Assembly (NCBI GenBank): GCA_030762935.1
Contig: CM060900.1
Coordinates: 394,433,632 to 394,497,631 of the forward strand
Reading direction: 5' to 3'
DNA: 64,000 nucleotides
From: Hymenopus coronatus
Taxonomy: Eukaryota; Arthropoda; Insecta; Mantodea; Hymenopodidae
Part shown: piece by piece, positions 17,480-27,182 of the stretch
Position numbering within the stretch: position 1 is the stretch's first letter
Layout of the letters: each line of letters begins with the position of its first letter
Program-made: the position numbers and the translations under genes
Notes under the pieces: model-generated
The model's database searches: none
Seen by the model: only the letters and a program-made list of their open reading frames with translations
Told to the model about the DNA's origin: nothing

Positions 17480-18646
17480 ATGCAGACTCAGCATATCTCC
17501 AAGGTCCTGCTGTCCAGCGAAGCTTTTTTTTTTCGTTCTCCGAACACTAGACGTCTATACAGACAAGTCATCACACAGGAGCAATCATTAGTCATCACCA
17601 CAACAACATCAGTGCATTACGCTGAACCAGAGGACATAGATGTTGCTGAAATTGAGGTACCGCACCTGTCACCATCATCGTCGCTGCACGTCAGTGTAGA
17701 CTCAGCTGACGGCTGAGCAGCTGTTTTCTCCCGTAAGCAGTCCTGCTTCGACTCCAGGCGGCACCATCTCAGAGGAATCAGACGCCTCCCAGGTGATCGA
17801 CGCTCCTGCTTCGACTCCTCGCGGCACCCAGGTGTCGCCAGCGCCTACGGTGTTCGACACTCCGGCTTCGTATACTGAACAGCCCAGCGTCGTCATAGTA
17901 TCCGAGAGCGAGGATTCAGACGCCACGCCGTCTCCGCCGTCGTCGCCCCAGCCGCCGCCGCCTCAGTCGCTGACGCCCCAGCCGCCGTCGCCTCAGCCGC
18001 TGACGCCCCAGCCGCCGTCGCCTCAGCCGCTGACGCCCCAGCCGCCGTCGCCTCAGCCGCTGACGCCCCAGCCGCCGTCGCCTTCGGTGATTGAGATTTC
18101 GTCAGACAGCGACGCCCCCGCCGACACCTCTTCTGATTTCCCTTCCTCCTCCTACATACTATCACCATCTTCCTCCACTGTTTCTTTCCCTCCCTCCTTT
18201 GCCAACATTCGAACCTCTACACCGGTTTCCATCAGCGACATATCCTGTCACCCCCTCACCCAAACGACTTTCTCTCCTAGATCCCCTTCCCCTCCCCCAT
18301 TGTCTCCCCTCCATGCTCTAGTGCCTTTGTTGTCGGGCACATTCCCGGCATCCAAAAAAAACTTATTACCAGCATTTAACTTGGCATGCACACCCGGGTT
18401 CTCATCCCGCCGTAGCACTGACTGGTGTCTGGACGCCACCTCCAAAGGCGACGACGGCTTCGACATCCAATTTCTGGGGATCGATGTGCCGTCCCACTGC
18501 CGCTGCCCATCACAGCAGACGTCAGAAAGCGCCTTGCGCTAAAGCGTAAGGTAAGTCCACAGCCAATACGGCCCCTTGTGCCTTTGTCTCCATCGCCACC
18601 GAGAGTGCACTACGCACATATAAAGAAGAGGCGCCTTCTTTCCTAA
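17480..18646 (+). pseudogene. Ser/Pro-rich accessory protein with SUMO-interaction-like motifs, frame broken twice
   Basis: I do not recognise the family. The first frame (17480-17716) begins MQTQHISKVLLSS and ends in an acidic/hydrophobic stretch (EDIDVAEIEV). The main body lies in the +1 frame from about 17700 to 18542, and the C-terminal basic tail (RKRLALKRK, HIKKRRLLS) returns to the first frame at about 18490. That suggests one gene of ~385 residues with two compensating single-base changes, or else splicing or frameshifting. The body has two hydrophobic-core/acidic motifs (VVIVSESEDSD at 17889-17921 and VIEISSDSD at 18086-18112), typical of SUMO-interaction motifs. They flank a (LTPQPPSPQP)n repeat. 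Basic tail motifs suggest nuclear localisation. A host-nucleus-directed role is inferred. Confidence 0.5.
17941..18080 (+). repeat. 30-bp tandem repeat encoding LTPQPPSPQP
   Basis: Three identical units tgacgccccagccgccgtcg+cctcagccgc occupy 17971-18060, with a degenerate unit before and a partial one after. The unit is a multiple of three and codes for ten residues. Confidence 0.95.
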
Positions 18647-18674
18647 GTGCGATAGAACTGTGTGTATGTAGTGA

Positions 18675-18680
18675 AATAAA
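18675..18680 (+). terminator. poly(A) signal
   Basis: AATAAA, 29 bases after the stop at 18646. Confidence 0.6.
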
Positions 18681-18811
18681 AACAATGCGTTATAATTTTC
18701 TTTTGTGTGCAAAATAATTTCACATTCTATGTTTGAATTTTGTGTGTCCTAAAAAAAAAGTGTTTAAAAAATGTAACTTTTTTTTGTTTAGTTTTAGTTT
18801 TCATTCCTCTA

Positions 18812-19105
18812 ATGGCTTGTTGTCCGTTTTTAAAAATTAGCGAGCAAAGAGATCCTAAGCAATACATTATTAGCAGATTGCCTTTTGTTACCAATGACGA
18901 CCTGTTAAATTATTTTATTCACCGTGGTCACGATTCTGAATTCCTAGACATCATAGATACACCTAATACGGTCTACCAACCTGCTTGTTTATTTTTCCAG
19001 GCGTACCGCATGTGCGTGATACTTAATTATAGTACACCATATGCTCATTTACATACTTTTACTTGTAAGTGTAAACCTCGAGTGTTAAGACATTACTTGG
19101 CATAA
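18812..19105 (+). CDS. uncharacterised accessory protein, 97 aa
   Basis: The first ATG in the frame is at 18812 (MACCPFLKISEQRDP). The frame is open upstream to 18740 but without an ATG, and a TTTTTTTGTTTAG acceptor-like tract precedes it, so a spliced 5' leader is possible. A strong donor (AAG/GTAAGT near 18551) lies in the upstream gene. The protein has a helical middle (YIISRLPFVTNDDLLNYFI), five or six Cys including C-x-C (FTCKCKP) near the end, and no signal peptide. The family and function are unknown. An AATAAA signal at 19110-19115 follows the stop closely. Confidence 0.5.
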   Translation: MACCPFLKISEQRDPKQYIISRLPFVTNDDLLNYFIHRGHDSEFLDIIDTPNTVYQPACLFFQAYRMCVILNYSTPYAHLHTFTCKCKPRVLRHYLA

Positions 19106-19109
19106 ATCA

Positions 19110-19115
19110 AATAAA
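19110..19115 (+). terminator. poly(A) signal
   Basis: AATAAA five bases after the stop codon of the 97-residue ORF. Confidence 0.55.
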
Positions 19116-19128
19116 CTGTATTACCACA

Positions 19129-19368
19129 ATGCCTGGTTTCACTTGTGTAAAGTGCGGGTATTCCTAGTACTCGGAGCAGCATCGGGTAATGTGTATTACT
19201 AAACATTACACGGTATGGTTGTCTACCAACCAAGAAACTGATGTATATAATGCGAGGTGTTTAAAGTGTTTAGCGCTGCGCGCATGTATATTCCACAATA
19301 AAAGTTTGCCTTACAATCATATAAGCAAACAGTATGTTTCCCTTTATGAATGCCCACGGTGTGCGTAA
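19129..19368 (+). pseudogene. small CxxC zinc-binding-type protein with one in-frame stop
   Basis: From ATG 19129 the frame encodes 79 codons ending TAA at 19366-19368, interrupted by a TAG at 19165-19167 (codon 13). It has three C-x2-C pairs (CVKC, CLKC, CPRC) with several His between, the look of a small zinc-binding protein. The first CxxC precedes the stop and the others follow it, so the frame was probably once intact. It follows the 97-residue gene by 23 bases. Because of the internal stop it is easily missed. The function is unknown. Confidence 0.5.
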
Positions 19369-19369
19369 T

Positions 19370-19916
19370 AATGTAATTTCTGTGAAATCAATGTTCCATG
19401 CTTATTTTGTGTCATGTGTTTTTTCACTATATATTTTCATTGAGGTATGTACCATGGTATTTACATTCTGCCTAAATGTATATGAAGTGTAAGCATTTTG
19501 CATACACTTTTTTTTTAATATGTAACTTTGATCTCCTTTGCACGGGCCATTTTATGTTTTGCAATTTTTGTAAATATTCCTTACACCATGCTCATTTTTA
19601 AACAATGTTTTACCTGTATTCATTTCTTTGTCATCCATTTCTCAGATATGTTATTTTAATTGTATTGTAGCCAAGAAAAAAAAAAGAATAATAAGCACTG
19701 TTTTTACGACTGCGTACTCATAATATATTCATTTTAACCACTACATTTCTTGTGTATTCAATTTACCCTTATCGTGTCTCTCCTAGCTAGGGTTCCTATC
19801 CCGATCCAGGTATTTCTCATAGCTGTCACAAAAACTAACATATTAACAAGTACAGTGTAAAACGAAATATGTAAATATGCTGCAAATATTGAATGTATTC
19901 CATTTCAGCTTCCTCA
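19370..19916. other. AT-rich spacer between convergent right-arm genes
   Basis: No coding signal. Plus-strand genes end to the left and minus-strand genes end to the right, so the spacer probably holds transcription ends. Confidence 0.5.
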
Positions 19917-20882
19917 TCAATTATCATCGTATTCCATCTCTTGTTCTTCGTTCCCCTCTTCCTCACCGCCTCCTCCATCTTCCTCACCTTCCTCCTCTTC
20001 GTCGTAAGTTGTTTCATAATTGGGAAAATTCTCCACCCCGCCAGTGCACGCGTTTTCCAATTTCCCAATAATATGCTTTAACCCCTCAAATTCCTCAAAA
20101 AGTTTAGCTACATTTCCTTTTATTCTGTGTACCAATGTCTGTTGCTTCGTCACATTCTCATGTTTCTCCTCCAGTTCTTTTCTCGTTCTTTCCATCATCC
20201 CTCGCATTTGTCTTACCCTCTCTTCACACTCTTGTTTCTCCTTATTCACCCCCTCATTCTCCTTCTTTACTTCCTTCAATTTATTCTCGCATTCCTTTTT
20301 TAATTTTTGTTTCATCGCATTTATTTCCTTTTTGCACCTCTGTGATCCCGCTTTTCTTATACTACTCACCGACACCCTTCCTACATCCCCACCATTCCCA
20401 TTACATTCCGAATTTACCTTCAAGCTCCCCTCCGCAGACCACCTAGATGCCCTCTTCACCCTTCCACTTACTTTCCTCCCACCACCTAAGTTCAGCTGCC
20501 ACTCACCATCGCCACATTTCCCAAACATATACACAAAATTTTCAGAAAAGTAGGAATTCATCTCATTTACCACACTATACGCCATCACAAGTTCGCTTTC
20601 CTCCGGAGTCAATTTCCAATCCAATTCCAACCCTTCCGGCAAATCTATCGTTCCCATCAACAAACTACAATCTACCATCTCAACAAGAATCGAACTGTTG
20701 TCGCTAGCATACATTCTCACCGGTGTTTTATAAAAGTCACACCCGGCTTCATCCCTAGCTTCTCCCTTTTCACACCCGCTTCTTCCTGTTCCAACATACC
20801 CCTCTGGACATTCAAGCTGTCCAAACTTCACTTTCCCGTACATCTCCGCCCCCTCTGACATCTCGTTATCGGTTTTAAACAA
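19917..20882 (-). CDS. coiled-coil protein frame with RVKR site and acidic tail (downstream part of a split secreted protein?)
   Basis: An open frame of ~321 codons; the first ATG is at 20861. The N-terminal third is Cys-rich (LECPEGYVGTGRSGCEKGE) with an N-glycosylation sequon (DNSS). The sequence SGRVKRASRW fits a furin-type R-x-K-R site. A long Lys/Glu coiled coil follows (ENKLKEVKKENEGVNKEKQE onward) with another sequon (ENVTK). The tail is Glu/Gly-rich (EEEEGEEDGGGGEEEG). No membrane segment or hydrophobic fusion-like peptide is visible after RVKR. The frame lies in -1 phase to the signal-peptide ORF just upstream and overlaps it by 55 bases. It resembles the layout, but not the sequence, of some secreted or envelope glycoproteins. 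The family is not recognised. Confidence 0.55.
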   Translation of the reverse strand: MFKTDNEMSEGAEMYGKVKFGQLECPEGYVGTGRSGCEKGEARDEAGCDFYKTPVRMYASDNSSILVEMVDCSLLMGTIDLPEGLELDWKLTPEESELVMAYSVVNEMNSYFSENFVYMFGKCGDGEWQLNLGGGRKVSGRVKRASRWSAEGSLKVNSECNGNGGDVGRVSVSSIRKAGSQRCKKEINAMKQKLKKECENKLKEVKKENEGVNKEKQECEERVRQMRGMMERTRKELEEKHENVTKQQTLVHRIKGNVAKLFEEFEGLKHIIGKLENACTGGVENFPNYETTYDEEEEGEEDGGGGEEEGNEEQEMEYDDN

Positions 20883-21115
20883 TTATACACGTTTTTAAGT
20901 GTACCTAGGTTAATAAAGTCAGACCCAAACCTACACCCACTGCCTTTCCGGTATACGCATGTACAGTTAGGCAACAATTCATAATCCTTATCACATCTTG
21001 TCACATTTTCCAAATGACCCGTCTCGCCATTCAACTCGAACCCACACCTCCCAAAACTAACGCAGCTCCTCTCCGCGCTGGCAACTGCCACCACCATCAA
21101 CCCTATTACAGTCAT
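20828..21115 (-). CDS. secreted Cys-rich protein frame with signal peptide, 95 aa
   Basis: Starts with a clear signal peptide (MTVIGLMVVAVASA, likely cleavage before Glu-Arg-Ser). About eleven Cys and two N-glycosylation sequons (ENVT, PNCT) follow. A TATAAAAGG-type box lies 35-42 bases upstream of the ATG, giving a very short leader. At 20872-20878 (minus strand) the frame passes through T TTA AAA, a -1 slippery heptamer in the right phase. Shifting there would leave this frame after residue 81 and enter the coiled-coil frame. Without a shift the protein ends with a basic tail (CQRGRRCTGK). Secreted glycoprotein is well supported; the extension is inference. Confidence 0.6.
   Translation of the reverse strand: MTVIGLMVVAVASAERSCVSFGRCGFELNGETGHLENVTRCDKDYELLPNCTCVYRKGSGCRFGSDFINLGTLKNVYNCLKPITRCQRGRRCTGK
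20872..20878 (-). promoter_or_regulatory. candidate -1 ribosomal frameshift slippery heptamer
   Basis: The minus strand reads T TTA AAA in the 95-residue frame. The -1 frame from here is the long coiled-coil frame, which is closed by a TAA a few bases upstream, so the join window is very narrow and contains the heptamer. A simple one-base indel in the A-run is the competing explanation. Confidence 0.4.
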
Positions 21116-21149
21116 CCTTGTATTCTCCCTTTTCCATCCACCACCTCCC

Positions 21150-21157
21150 CTTTTATA
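21150..21157 (-). promoter_or_regulatory. TATA box for the secreted-protein gene
   Basis: TATAAAAG on the minus strand, 35-42 bases upstream of the ATG at 21115. Confidence 0.65.
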
Positions 21158-21398
21158 CCTTTATCTTCTCCTATTCACGCCAACCTATCACCAAGCGTTT
21201 TATTTCCACCAATCCCCGGCATTCTTTCCTACCCATCCAACATTCACATCGCACCTTATTTTCACCAATCAAATCACTACACGTCACTTCCGAATGCCAT
21301 TTTTACTTCTGCATTTCACACCATTCCCTCTTTTCATCCCCAGCTCCCGTCATCATCACTTCCACACGTTAATCCACTTTCGAATTACCCTCACTCAC

Positions 21399-21570
21399 AT
21401 CCCAGATTAAGCCATTGGATTTATCGATAATCCTTCCGCTCTTGGTGCTAGTTTTCAAATCTCCCAACAGCGCTCTTAATCCGCCTTAATCCGCGGATTA
21501 ACAGCAATACTAGCGCCCCTAGCGGCAGGATTAACGTTAATCCATTGCTTAATCTGGGATATTAACTACT
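21399..21570. repeat. right terminal inverted repeat
   Basis: Reverse complement of 3528-3698 with about five mismatches and a 1-base indel. Ends ...GGGATATTAACTACT at 21570. Confidence 0.93.
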
Positions 21571-21576
21571 TATGTT
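21571..21576. repeat. 6-bp target site duplication, right
   Basis: TATGTT, matching 3522-3527. Host repeat sequence (ttaggatcccctgtatcc) continues after it. Confidence 0.9.
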
Positions 21577-22200
21577 TTAGGATCCCCTGTATCCAAAAAA
21601 AAAGTACTTTCAGAAAAAGCTCCTTGTGTGTGCGCGTGTGTGCGTGTGTGTGTGCGTGTGTGTCCGTATGACTGTGAACGCGATAACTCAAAAACGAAAA
21701 GTCGGTAAAATACCAAACTTTGTATTTTAGTTTAGTATCTTCCATGGCTGCGACACGAAGATTTTTATAAAAATCCGCTCACACCAAACTACCCTTACAT
21801 GGAACATGTTTCGAATATTTTTGGTTGCCGGGAATCGAACCCGGGACCTCCGTTTTTCTGCATGAAAACTTTTTACTTTCTCTGTACGCACTATGTATAT
21901 AGTGTATAGAGAAAGTATTGCACTCCACCAAAAAATTCGATACGGAGATTTCACCGGAAATATATGTTTTAGCATCCCCTGTATTCCAAAAAAAAAAAAA
22001 GTACTTTCAGAAAAAGGTCCGTGTGTGTGTGTGTCCCTGTGCCTGTGAACACGATAACTCAAAAACGAAAAGTCGGTAAAATACCAAACTTGGTATTTAA
22101 GTTTAGTATCTTCCATGGTTGCGACACGAAGGTTTTGAGAAAAATCCCCCCACCCCAAACTACCCTTTACATGCAACATGTTTCGAATATTTTTGTGGGT
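21577..22200. repeat. tandem host repeat, right part of the interrupted unit and a further partial unit
   Basis: 21577-21857 completes the unit broken at 3527 and ends with the same tRNA T-arm-like ttgccgggaatcgaacccgg. 21858-22200 is another partial unit that again contains an uninterrupted target (ttcaccggaaatatatgttt). Confidence 0.8.
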
Positions 22201-23940
22201 CCATTTAAAACACAACATCATGGTTAATTTATTTTATTAATTAAGTAATAGGGACTTACCATATGCCAACCGCTCCAAAACTTATAGCTAATACGACAAT
22301 ACAGAAAAAAGATAATAAACTGCATGTTTCAGGTTTTATCTTAAGATCAAATAGATGTGCACTCGACAAACTTCCACAGAGAACTGTGCAGAACGGGTAA
22401 CTGGTGTAATATTAACCCTATCGTTAAACGCCTGCAACACGAAAAGATTGCAGCGTGCATAGTGACAAGTATTTGAGCTATTAACTCGCGCACCAAAATG
22501 CTTACGTCACTGGTAGGAATTCAGACACACTGCAGCTTATCGTACGTTCTAATATTTTGTTCGCTACTGATGATACAAAAAGTTAATTACGTGAGCTTTG
22601 GCAGTCGTGAATGCAATTGGGTTGTTCAAACTGACGTAAATTAATTTGACTTGTCATCTGTAGCAAAACAGTATTGGGACTTACTATCAGCTGAATACCT
22701 GATAGTTAGGCTGGTATGAAAAACACAATATATTTGTGTATAATTATTTTATTTAAAGAGTCCAATTGTCGGGATTTTCCAGCATTTTTCGGTTTGTAAC
22801 TTTTGGTACAGTTTAGCAAGGTTTTGAAGCAAACACACCCTCAATCAGCAACATTGCTGGGTTTTCTAGAGGTACTGGTTCAGGTTATGAGTTCTGTTAT
22901 TAGAAATGCTTTATGCCATAATATTCTACAATTATGCCACTTTTAATATCAAATTTTGAAGCTGAATAAAAACTTAAGTACTCTGCAACACTTTTTTTCT
23001 GCAACTTTCTTAGAAAAATCTATGGTTCTTAAATTGTCTCACATTTTTGTGAACTCTTAAACAACACTGGGATGTGGATTTTCACATGGGAAGAAAGCAC
23101 TTGTTATTTATTCTACTGTCTGGATAACACAACTTAATTATTATTAATTGCATAACACGAACAACTTTCTCATTTCGTACATAAACTTCTGCATACATCT
23201 TAAGCAACAGATGTCATAACAAACGGTTTCACATTATTTAACGTGATCAATGACTTGAAGCGCTATCACTAGACACAAATATATACAGGTTATTTTAACT
23301 TCAACACCCATTATCTTCACAATTGCAGGAATGCTTGCAATTCTAACTGTCCATTGCATATCCTAGAAGTGAATGTGTATCCCACTTTGTCTGGATGGCA
23401 GGATGTTTCTGAAAATTAATTCATTAAAATATAAAATGTTGTTACACTAACAATAACGTATTAAGACAGATGTAGGAAAAATGACCAACATTGCTATTTT
23501 TGATTTTGACACTATAAAGTAGTTCCATTATTTATAAACAATATTTAAAATTTTCAGGGAAAACTTCTGCCCAGAAGTGCCTTTAAAAATTAAAAAGCAA
23601 ATTGGCATGCCCTTTTTGGGGATGTTAGCAGTTTTTATAGTTTTCTTCCATGCAATCTGTATACATTTTATGAGACTTCCTCCGGCAATATCTCAGTATA
23701 AATGAAAATGCAAATGTTGATGAGACAGAAGACTGCATCATTACTGATCTATATGTATCAGGGGATGGAACTGAATAAGAGGTGCGCACCAATCCTTACA
23801 TTGCCCTACGAAAGCAATTCTTGTTGATACTAGAAGGAGTTGATTTTGAAGTAACTAGCAAATGTTGCCTGCAGTATTTTAAAAGGGAAAATATTGTAGT
23901 ATAAAATAAGAAAGGAATGGCAGATGGAACATGATAGAAC
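22200..23940. other. AT-rich non-coding DNA
   Basis: I see no gene, RNA or clear repeat here, apart from short open frames without protein-like content. Confidence 0.5.
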
Positions 23941-23944
23941 CTAC

Positions 23945-24900
23945 AGAAAAAATTACAGTGGGAGCAGTGGATGTATGGAAGTAGCAGCGTTGATAAACAT
24001 TTCTGATCGCTTTAGTACAATATACGGAAGATTGAGAAAGGCTGACCAGGCTTGTTGTAGACTTGAAAGGCGAAGTGATTGTTAACGGAAAGCCAAGAGG
24101 ATGAAAAGACCGACTCATTTATGGCACGTAAAAGAACCTCAAGCCTGATATAAGAGGCCTCTGAGCAAAATTAAGCGGTCTTTCACACCCAGTATGGAAT
24201 GGGACGCTGAGAACCATAGCAATTAAAGAGCGTCCACAAATAAATCTCCATTTTTACAATAACTAATATAACAAAATTACAAAGCTGTTATGGTAATGCC
24301 ATAAGCAGTGACATCTGTAGTAATGAAGAGATGAGGAAGGCTGTTTGGACTACCTACTTTCGCACCTTTTCATCGGATGATAAACTGTAACATGGTTGGT
24401 GTTTTGACACATGGTGTAAATACAAGAAAAAAGATAGTTTTGGAAAAAATTATGTCCATAAACACTTTCTCCCAGAGGCTGTAATGATTACTATCAAGCC
24501 AAAGTTTAGAAGTCTAGCTCACGTTGAACTGCTGAACCCCTGAGCTGCCGAAGAAGCGTGTACATGGAAAGACAAAATCCCAAAGAAATTCTCATCCACT
24601 CCATTTGGAAACAAACGGTGTCCCAAGACAACATTTGCTTCTTCAAATGTGATTCAAATAGCTGCTTTTGATGAAGCTATAGTCTATAATGATGGCAACA
24701 ATGGAATATTGGAGTTGCTAAAGTGTTTGGTATTCTCACCAGGAAATTGATAGTGAAGATTTTGGGGGATATTAATACTGTGCGTATAAGAAAATCAGAG
24801 GAAGCGGTGAGAAATATCTCACAATTTGCCCTGCAGATGAAAAAATGCAATAGAAAGAAACAAACAGGTAAAAGAACGTGCAGATGACAACAGTTATGAA
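23945..24900 (+). pseudogene. Mutator-like transposase relic
   Basis: Scattered frames carry fragments typical of the Mutator-like transposase domain common in arthropod genomes: NYSGSSGCMEVAA near 23.95 kb, SNEEMRKAVWTTYFRTFSSD near 24.32 kb, then DTWCKYKK, HKHFLPEAVMITIKPKFRSL and FDEAIVYNDGN up to about 24.7 kb, and a basic stretch (RIRKSEEA) near 24.8 kb. Many stops and frameshifts make it a dead copy. No terminal repeats were located. Confidence 0.6.
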
Positions 24901-25392
24901 GGATCCTTAACCCACGACTTAAAGTGTAAAATTCCGAAATACTTAGACAATTTTAAATTTGTTCTTTCCGAAAGTTGAAATTGTGAGGCCTCAGGTACTT
25001 TTTTTCTCTAAAACCACTGAAGCTATAATAAGGACATCTGGTACAAAGTTTGTTAAGCTAGTTACGTTTGAATTATTGCAAGAATATTTTAGTGCTTTGT
25101 GTAACTAAGTTTACTCTCACGGTAAGTATTGGCATAAAAGTGGATATATATAAACACGCGCGCGCGCTTACATACATCTTAACATCTATAAATGTAAATT
25201 AAAAATCCTTGCAGAGACTTTTTATCTGCTTAAGTACCATACTTCAACTATCTATTTTGAGTATTCTGGTAGAAAAATGTATCCAAGTTGTACACTACTA
25301 TTAAAATTAATTTGCTGAATAAGGGTTTAGATATTAAAAAGTCAACTGTAAAAAGCATTCAATGTAGCCAATGTTATTTACAATAAGCCTAG

Positions 25393-25640
25393 GCTACGCC
25401 GTGTCAGAGTGCTTAGATCACTCGCCTCGCACCTAGGCGGCCCGGGCTCGATCACAAGTGACCGCACGTGGGGTTTGTGGCGGACTAAGTGGCACAGAGG
25501 CGGGCTTTATCCGGGTGCTCCGGTTACCCCGCCATCGCATTCCACCGGTGCTCCATATTCATTACCTACATTATCAGTGACATCGCCTGCTGTGCCATTT
25601 GTAGTAAAAGTGGGCGTAAGCACTATTAAAAGAAAATAGT
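25393..25640 (+). repeat. tRNA-derived SINE copy
   Basis: The head has the A/B-box form of a tRNA (cagagtgcttagatcactcg; gggctcgatcac). The body is shared with the copies at 37.98 and 44.89 kb (gtggggtttgtggcggac; ctccggttaccccgccatcg; tgctgtgccatttgtagtaaa). It ends in a short A-rich tail. This is the best-preserved copy. Confidence 0.75.
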
Positions 25641-27126
25641 TGACAGTATCCCAAACTGGCCTTCACCACCCGCTCGCTGAACAGAGCAGAATTATTACTA
25701 CAAGCCTCATTTCATTCCATGAACTCTTCTATTACCAACACTACAGAAGCAATTGTCGTTAGTTAATAAGAAATTAGCTCTGGAGTAATGCAAATGACAA
25801 AATGTTTTATAGCAAGTCATCTGAACCTTCTTACTTTACTTTTGTATCACATTTCACTTGTGAAGGTGATGCAATGATGACATTTGAAAAAAATTGAGAA
25901 AGATTAAAAAAATATATTCAACAGAATAATTGTAATTTAACAGAAATTATGTCATAAAGGTACTATAAAACAGTATTAAATAATTATATTTTTAACAGAA
26001 TAACTCTAATTCAACAGAAATTATTTACTCAATAGTAGTTTGTAAGTATGTTGCTTAGAAGCATTATTTTTCAATTAAAAAAAAATTAATGACGATGCCA
26101 ATTGCCAGGGTTATTTCAGGGCGCCAGTGTCTGAATTTTGTCTCACAGGAGATTTTTTTTACATGCTAGTAATTCTGCTGCCATAGGTGTGTCCCGTTTA
26201 AGCACCCAAAATCATCGGTCTTCACCGGGGATTTTAACCCGCGAACAGTTTTCCAGTTTAATAAGGAATATAAATATTAATTTCCGTTTAAAAACTTATG
26301 AACATTTTATGATGAAAAGTATTTTTCATGTAATAGCTTAAATTTTTGTTTTTCAAATTGCATAGTACAAGAATAATTTATGTGGTAGTATATGAAAGCC
26401 GCTTTAGGAATTAAAGCGAAAAAGGCATATCTAGGGAAATTAATTCGGTCTAGAAACGTTTAATTGGTAGTTAAAGTGCGCCAAGTAGGAAAAACTAAAT
26501 ATTTTTTATCCAAACTGGTGAAGCTTTTATCAGCTTCACTAGTTAAAGCGCCATGAAATATGGTAAGAAATTTAAACCACTTGTTATAAAACATTTTTAT
26601 CATTTATGAAGAAAGTTCTATAAATCGGAGCCGCTGATACAATCCTGGAAATTGACAGATTCATATAGATAGGCATGCACCTGCACATTTGTAGCTTCAG
26701 TTAACCTTTTTTACTTATGAGTCCCACTTGTTTTAAACGTAACAATATAAAAAAGGTTCACATTTCAGTAAGAAGTTTCCAACCACTTGCTATAAAGCAC
26801 TTTGTCATTTGCCTCCAAATATTCGAAAGAATATATTAATAATGAATTAATACTTTTGGTGGAATCAATAACAATAAACAAACAAACCAAAATACACTTG
26901 ACGAGTTTAAAATATTTGACGCTAGTGGTTATAAAATACATAGATAATCTAGTAATGAAACGTATAGCTTAATACATATACGAGAGCAATTTAGTAATTT
27001 GTGTTTATTTTCCGTACATAGGAGCAATAAAGTGCGTGAGGTACGAAAAATGTTTAAGGTAGCCCATGAGATTGACTATCCGTTTCTCTGAAAGCCGTAG
27101 AGAGCTGTGACTGAATTATCGTGCAA
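25640..27126. other. AT-rich non-coding DNA
   Basis: No gene-like signal seen. Confidence 0.5.
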
Positions 27127-27128
27127 AG

Positions 27129-27178
<50 letters not shown>
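27127..27178. repeat. (GA)n microsatellite
   Basis: About 25 GA dinucleotides. It causes a spurious Arg-Glu repeat frame. Confidence 0.95.

Positions 27179-27179
<1 letters not shown>

Positions 27180-27182
<3 letters not shown>

Larger units (their letters stand above)
3528..21570. mobile_element. Maverick/Polinton (adintovirus-like) DNA element, 18,043 bp, decayed copy
   Basis: A self-synthesising DNA transposon/virus-like element, bounded by ~171-bp inverted repeats and a 6-bp target duplication. It encodes the hallmark set: protein-primed family B polymerase, retroviral-type integrase, FtsK/HerA-like packaging ATPase, adenovirus-type protease, double-jelly-roll major capsid and penton-like minor capsid proteins. 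It is more GC-rich than the flanking DNA. Most genes read on the minus strand; three accessory genes near the right end read on the plus strand. At least five core genes carry stops or frameshifts, so this copy is unlikely to be autonomous. The two terminal repeats differ at about five positions plus one 1-base indel, counted by eye, which suggests a fairly recent insertion. Confidence 0.95.

Noticed and set aside
18551..18800. Intron from AAG/GTAAGT in the SUMO-motif gene to the acceptor-like tract before the 97-residue gene
   Set aside because: Both sites look good, but an AATAAA at 18675 and an open frame to 18646 argue that transcription of the first gene ends before the acceptor. It remains possible as alternative splicing.
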